The translations under genes were made by a program, and so were the position numbers. A DNA stretch of 64,000 nucleotides from Treponemataceae bacterium. GTDB lineage: Bacteria; Spirochaetota; Spirochaetia; Treponematales; Treponemataceae. The notes beneath the pieces are model-generated. The model had not been told where the DNA came from. It searched no databases and saw nothing but the letters and a program-made list of their open reading frames with translations. The DNA is taken from contig JAILBN010000023.1 of assembly GCA_024680915.1 (NCBI GenBank), positions 1-64,000 of the forward strand, in the 5' to 3' direction. Shown here one piece after another: positions 60,206-64,000 of the stretch; within the stretch, counting starts at the first letter, position 1, and each line of letters opens with the position of its first letter.

Positions 60206-62212
60206 CTATTTTGTCAGTAATTTATTCATACGTTTAACAAAATCGGCAGGATCCTTAAGCTCTCCGCCTCCGATAAGTAAAGCTTGATCAAGAAGAACAA
60301 AAGAAACATCCTCTATATATTGTTTATCTTCACTATTTTTGACAGATTGTACTAAAGGATGATCACCGTTGATTTCAAGAATCGGTTTTACTCCGCCACC
60401 AAAATTCGTTTGACCCATTGCCTTCATCATTCTTTCCATCTGAAGTGAAGGATCATTCTCGTCAACAACTATACAAGAAGGAGATTCGGAAAGACGTTTA
60501 GAAAGAACAACTTCCTTAACATTCTCGCCAAGGGCGGTCTTTATCTTTTCAACGACTGGCTTGAACTCTTTCTCTTTTTTCTCTGCTTCTTTCTTATCTA
60601 CACCAAGCTCGTCATCACTACCAGCTCGGTTAACGGCTTTCAAGTCGAAATCTTTGTATTTACCGAGAGATGGAATAATAATATCATCAATTTCATCAGC
60701 CATTATAAGGACTTCAAAACCCTTCTTCTTATATGCCTCAAGAAGTGGTGAATTCCTTAGATTCTGTTCGTCATTTCCAGTTATGTAATAAATGGCTTTC
60801 TGGTCAGTCTTCATCCTCTGGACGTAATCTGCAAAGCTTGTCCAGTTATTCTCACCAGTTCCAGATTCATCAGTACTCTTGAAACGTATAATTTCACAAA
60901 GCTCATCACGGTTTGCGAAATCAGAATAAAGACCTTCTTTTAATGGACGATTGTATTGAGAAAGGAAGCGGTGCCATTTATCAACAGTTTTTTTATTTTC
61001 TTCACTGAGCTCTACAGTCTTCCCGTCAGCACCTGTTCCTGCATCCTTTTGAGATTTCAGAATCTTCTCTGCATTCTCACCGAGCTTCTTGAATTCTCCG
61101 AGCAGCTTTTTTACTGAGGCTGTTTTTATAGAAGTCAGTATTCTGTTTTGCTGAAGGATTTCACGGCTTACGTTAAGAGGAAGATCCTCTGAATCAATGA
61201 TACCTCTTACGAATCTTAAGTAAGCCGGGAGCAACTCCCTGTCATCATCTGTTATGAATACGCGCTTTACATATAGCTTAACACCGCTCTTATAGTCAGC
61301 CTGGTACATATCAAATGGAGCAGTCTCTGGAACATAAAAGAGTGTAGTGTATTCCTGAGTTCCTTCTGCATGTGTATGAATATGGAGAAGAGGATCTGTA
61401 GAGTCATGGGAAATTGTTTTATAAAAATCGTTATAGTCCTCTAACTTCAATTCTGATTTCGGACGTTTCCAAAGAGCGCTTGCGCTGTTGATTTTATCAA
61501 CCTTGTTCTCGGCTCCTGTCTCTTTACCTTTATCATCATATTTTTTCTGAACATAATGGAGGAAGATTGGGAAAGCAATATGATCAGAATATCTTTTGAT
61601 AAGCTCTTCAATCTTCCAACGGGAAGCGTATTCTTTATCGTCATCATTAAGATACATAACAATGGCAGAACCGTGGGAACCTTCTTTATCAAAACCGAAC
61701 TGAAGGGCTTCTTCACTGTTATCCGCCAATTCGTTTACATCATAGGAGCTTGTTCCCTCGCTGGTCCATTTGTAAAGTTGTTTTTCGCCGGCTTTACGGG
61801 TAATTACATCGATTTTTTTTGATGCCATAAAAGCTGAATAGAAACCGACACCGAATTGTCCTATCAAGGCTGAATCTTTTTTGGCGTCATTTTCCAGCTT
61901 TTCCAGAAAGGCTTTTGTCCCAGAACGGGCTATTGTCCCCAGGTTATTGTCAAGGTCATCAGAATTCATACCAATTCCGGTATCTTGTACAATAAGCGTT
62001 TTTTTATTCTCATCAAAGGAAATATCAATTCTTGGTTCGAAATCGACGTTTTTGTACGTTTCGTTTGAAACAGTCAGGTACTTAAGTTTATCGAGTGCAT
62101 CGGATGCATTGGAAACAATTTCCCTGAGGAAAATGTCTTTATTGGAATAAAGAGAGTGAATAATAAGTTTGAGAAGTTGAGATACTTCTGTTTGGAACTG
62201 ATGAGTAGCCAT
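60206..62212 (-). CDS. htpG: Chaperone HtpG (Hsp90)
   Basis: 668 residues from ATG 62212 (AGGAGG six bases upstream): MATHQFQTEVSQLLKLIIHS, FLREIVSNASDALDKLKYLT, VQDTGIGMNSDDLDNNLGTI, ARSGTKAFLEKL and GQFGVGFYSAFMAS, the GHKL ATP site; middle domain with GVKLYVKRVFITDDDRELLP, RGIIDSEDLPLNVSREILQQ. The C-terminal part ends DPADFVKRMNKLLTK. Cytoplasmic ATP-dependent chaperone. The open frame extends to 62293 without a ribosome site. Confidence 0.97.
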   Translation of the reverse strand: MATHQFQTEVSQLLKLIIHSLYSNKDIFLREIVSNASDALDKLKYLTVSNETYKNVDFEPRIDISFDENKKTLIVQDTGIGMNSDDLDNNLGTIARSGTKAFLEKLENDAKKDSALIGQFGVGFYSAFMASKKIDVITRKAGEKQLYKWTSEGTSSYDVNELADNSEEALQFGFDKEGSHGSAIVMYLNDDDKEYASRWKIEELIKRYSDHIAFPIFLHYVQKKYDDKGKETGAENKVDKINSASALWKRPKSELKLEDYNDFYKTISHDSTDPLLHIHTHAEGTQEYTTLFYVPETAPFDMYQADYKSGVKLYVKRVFITDDDRELLPAYLRFVRGIIDSEDLPLNVSREILQQNRILTSIKTASVKKLLGEFKKLGENAEKILKSQKDAGTGADGKTVELSEENKKTVDKWHRFLSQYNRPLKEGLYSDFANRDELCEIIRFKSTDESGTGENNWTSFADYVQRMKTDQKAIYYITGNDEQNLRNSPLLEAYKKKGFEVLIMADEIDDIIIPSLGKYKDFDLKAVNRAGSDDELGVDKKEAEKKEKEFKPVVEKIKTALGENVKEVVLSKRLSESPSCIVVDENDPSLQMERMMKAMGQTNFGGGVKPILEINGDHPLVQSVKNSEDKQYIEDVSFVLLDQALLIGGGELKDPADFVKRMNKLLTK

Positions 62213-62351
62213 TTTTCCTCCTAAAACACTGTTGCTTAAAAATTTGCAACTATATGTACGTAATAAAATAATAAAAAAAAGATTTAAAGGCAAATAATGT
62301 TAGTTTTATAAAAAAGAGAATATACAGATTTCAGGTATGAAATATTTTACA

Positions 62352-62396
62352 ATGAAAAAGCAGACCAAAAGGGTCAAAACCCTTAAGGTCTGTTTT
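62352..62396 (-). terminator. Terminator of the DAACS symporter gene
   Basis: Two nested arms CAGACC / GGTCTG and AAGGGT / ACCCTT, followed on the minus strand by CTTTTTCATT. Confidence 0.75.
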
Positions 62397-62409
62397 AATT
62401 TCATTAATA

Positions 62410-63639
62410 TTATTCGTATTTTGAAAATTCCTTTAAATCGATAAATTTCAATTTATGTGCTGTAAAATAAGAACCATAAATCATAGTAACAACATCAATA
62501 ACAGCTGCGAAGGAACATATTACGGGAACAACTGGCTTCAGAATTAAATAACCTGCTTCAAAACCACGTCCATATTGTAAGCAGATGATAATAAGTGCTG
62601 TGTAGACACCCTTGGTTGGTAGTGACCCAAGGCAAAAAGAAAGTAAGCATGATATAGCCGTAAGCCAGAGAATATCGGAAGGTGATATGCTGAGGTTAGA
62701 ATATGATTTCAAAATTACGATAAAAGAAATGATTAAAGTAAGAGCAGATCCGCCTCTTGCAAAAACAGAGAAAAAAGGAAGAGAAATTGTATTCGCACGA
62801 CGTCTTATACCAAGGCAGTCTTTTGTATGCTTGAGAGATACTGCAAGAGAGATGTTGGAGTCTCCTGTGATAAAAGCTGTCAAAACAGGAGCGATGGAAG
62901 CGTATAATATCTTATATGGATGCTTTTCCTTACAAAATATAAAAATAGCTAATGGATAAAGAATAAAGGCAATGAATATGAAGTTTCCAAGCAGGAGCAG
63001 TATGAGACTGTTATAGATACCAGTCTTGACGATTTCAATAAAAGACAGAAACCATTTACAAGATAAGGCTATGAGTCCAACAGAGATAATCTCAAGGACT
63101 ATAGAAAGAATATTGAAACAAACCCTGGAAAGAGAATCAAACAAAGAAACTGCTTGCTTTGATGCGTTTTTATCTGCAGCACAACCAGCTCCTGCGAAAA
63201 TTGCGAACAATATGACAGGAAGATAAAAAACACCGTCGATGAAAACTTCGAAGCTTGAATAAGGGAATAATTTCAAAATGTATTCTTTCATTCCCGTGGT
63301 AATGTTTTCTGAAACAACGTCTACAAGAATAGGAATACGTGGGAGTTTGAAAATAGAAATTGAAGCTAGGCCAAGGAGAGAAAGAATTACGGAAGAGACT
63401 ATTATGACTAAGAAAGTCAGAAGAAAAGTCTTAAGCATCATTTTTGTTTTCAGTAATTGAAAAACAGCTACAGAAATACTGAAAAAGAGGAGAGCTGGCA
63501 GAATATATCTACCACAACGGATAGTTATATCTGATACTATATTCAAGAACTCCGAAGAATTAAGGGCATCTGCCGGAAAAACAAAAGTTGCTATAATACC
63601 AAGGGCACAACCAATTATATATTTAATCCATATTTTCAT
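62410..63639 (-). CDS. Dicarboxylate/amino-acid:cation symporter (DAACS)
   Basis: 409-residue inner-membrane secondary transporter of the GltP/DctA/SstT family. Typical start (IKYIIGCALGIIATFVFPAD), about eight helices plus re-entrant loops; AFITGDSNISLAVSLKHTKD-CLGIRRR stands for the usual serine-rich hairpin (less serine than normal), then ISLPFFSVFARGGSALTLII and LGSLPTKGVYTALIII. Substrate (glutamate, aspartate, serine or C4 acid) uncertain because of the divergent hairpin. Promoter places ATG 63639 at the transcription start. Confidence 0.82.
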   Translation of the reverse strand: MKIWIKYIIGCALGIIATFVFPADALNSSEFLNIVSDITIRCGRYILPALLFFSISVAVFQLLKTKMMLKTFLLTFLVIIVSSVILSLLGLASISIFKLPRIPILVDVVSENITTGMKEYILKLFPYSSFEVFIDGVFYLPVILFAIFAGAGCAADKNASKQAVSLFDSLSRVCFNILSIVLEIISVGLIALSCKWFLSFIEIVKTGIYNSLILLLLGNFIFIAFILYPLAIFIFCKEKHPYKILYASIAPVLTAFITGDSNISLAVSLKHTKDCLGIRRRANTISLPFFSVFARGGSALTLIISFIVILKSYSNLSISPSDILWLTAISCLLSFCLGSLPTKGVYTALIIICLQYGRGFEAGYLILKPVVPVICSFAAVIDVVTMIYGSYFTAHKLKFIDLKEFSKYE

Positions 63640-63646
63640 AGAGGAA

Positions 63647-63675
63647 AGAATACCTTAACAGTTAAGGTGCGTCAA
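63647..63675 (-). promoter_or_regulatory. Promoter of the symporter gene with palindromic operator
   Basis: Minus strand: -35 TTGACG (63675-63670), 17-bp spacer, -10 TATTCT (63652-63647). A perfect palindrome CCTTAAC-T-GTTAAGG (63653-63667) fills the spacer. ATG begins seven bases after the -10 box. Confidence 0.7.
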
Positions 63676-63701
63676 GTTTATATTACAGAGGACATCTAAC
63701 T

Positions 63702-63764
63702 AAAAAACCCCGGACAATGATATATGTCCAAGATTTTGGTACATATCACAAGGTCGGGGTTTTC
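63702..63764 (-). terminator. Terminator of the gltD-like gene
   Basis: AAACCCCG / CGGGGTTT with an inner TGATAT-n-ATATCA arm; on the minus strand followed by TTTTTTAG. Confidence 0.8.
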
Positions 63765-63804
63765 AAAAATCGGTAACGATAAAAAACTCGATTTCCTTTA
63801 TAAT

Positions 63805-64000
63805 TTAAGCAAGGTATTCGTTTATTCCGGCTGCGGCTTTTCGACCCTCGCCCATCGCAAGAATTACGGTCGCTGCTCCTAGCACGATGTCACCACCAGC
63901 CCATACACCGTCGAGCGAAGTTTTGGAATTTTCATCGACTGTAATATGGCCTTTTGCATCAGCATTAAGACCTGGTGTTGTTCTTACCATAAGCGGATTG
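63805..64000 (-). CDS. gltD: Glutamate synthase small subunit-like, C-terminal end (partial)
   Basis: The last ~65 codons of an FAD/NAD(P)-binding oxidoreductase; the gene begins beyond the right edge. TSLDGVWAGGDIVLGAATVI and AMGEGRKAAAGINEYL are the C-terminal FAD-binding signature of GltD and its relatives (NADPH-dependent glutamate synthase, dihydropyrimidine dehydrogenase subunit A). GltD is the most common match for this spacing. The methionine at 63990 is internal. Confidence 0.8.
   Translation of the reverse strand, partial: NPLMVRTTPGLNADAKGHITVDENSKTSLDGVWAGGDIVLGAATVILAMGEGRKAAAGINEYLA

Noticed and set aside
1-64000. CRISPR arrays, rRNA genes, retrons or toxin-antitoxin pairs
   Set aside because: No regularly spaced repeats, no rRNA sequence, no reverse transcriptase and no recognisable toxin family were seen in the window.

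Overview
The window looks like a chromosomal-origin region of a host-associated spirochaete, most likely a gut- or rumen-type Treponema. The evidence is an archaeal-type PheT, a cyclophilin-FKBP dual immunophilin of the kind described in T. denticola, a short DciA-like gene after recF, GGRKEA-type exported binding proteins, and the rpmH-rnpA-yidD-yidC-jag and dnaA/dnaN/recF/gyrB/gyrA blocks. The assignment rests on protein recognition only; no 16S gene is present.

Positions 1-17000 hold a surface-polysaccharide locus on the minus strand. It starts with a promoter, a PglF-type 4,6-dehydratase and a NusG paralog (LoaP/UpxY type). A second promoter overlaps the end of the NusG gene and is followed by a compact 139-nt leader that folds into several perfect helices and a pseudoknot. 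The long operon follows: PglE-like aminotransferase, PglC-like phosphoglycosyl transferase, GNAT, two GT4 glycosyltransferases, FdtB-like aminotransferase, a GNAT-ketoisomerase fusion, a deacetylase, a Wzy polymerase, a GT-B transferase, nested IS3 remnants, a hexapeptide acetyltransferase and a truncated Wzx flippase. The likely logic is that the NusG paralog, perhaps with the RNA, lets polymerase read through a glycan operon of more than 14 kb.

Positions 17000-28500 hold an L-arabinose-type sugar module. araB and araD are co-transcribed with a sensing lipoprotein, a YesM-type kinase and a YesN-type regulator. Convergent to them is a YtfQRT-YjfF/AraUVWZ-type ABC importer. An intrinsic attenuator separates the binding protein from the ATPase.

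Positions 29000-48000 are mostly housekeeping: pheT, a TrmH methyltransferase, an ECF S component, trkA-trkH, a NodB deacetylase, a lytic transglycosylase, LysM and TPR proteins, rsmG, tRNA-CAT, the dual immunophilin and jag. They are interrupted at 42.0-43.7 kb by a small accessory locus with a tyrosine-recombinase homologue that has lost its nucleophile.

Positions 46400-58750 form the origin block. yidC seems to start at CTG, the dnaA-dnaN spacer is full of perfect inverted repeats, dnaA has a promoter predicting a leaderless mRNA, and gyrA ends in two overlapping ParB parS sites that also form its terminator hairpin. argA, htpG, a DAACS symporter and a truncated gltD-like gene close the window.

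The strongest candidates for something undescribed are the pseudoknotted leader RNA next to the NusG paralog, the parS/terminator overlap, the CTG start of yidC, the inactive-recombinase locus with its palindromic operator, and a recurring leaderless promoter layout.
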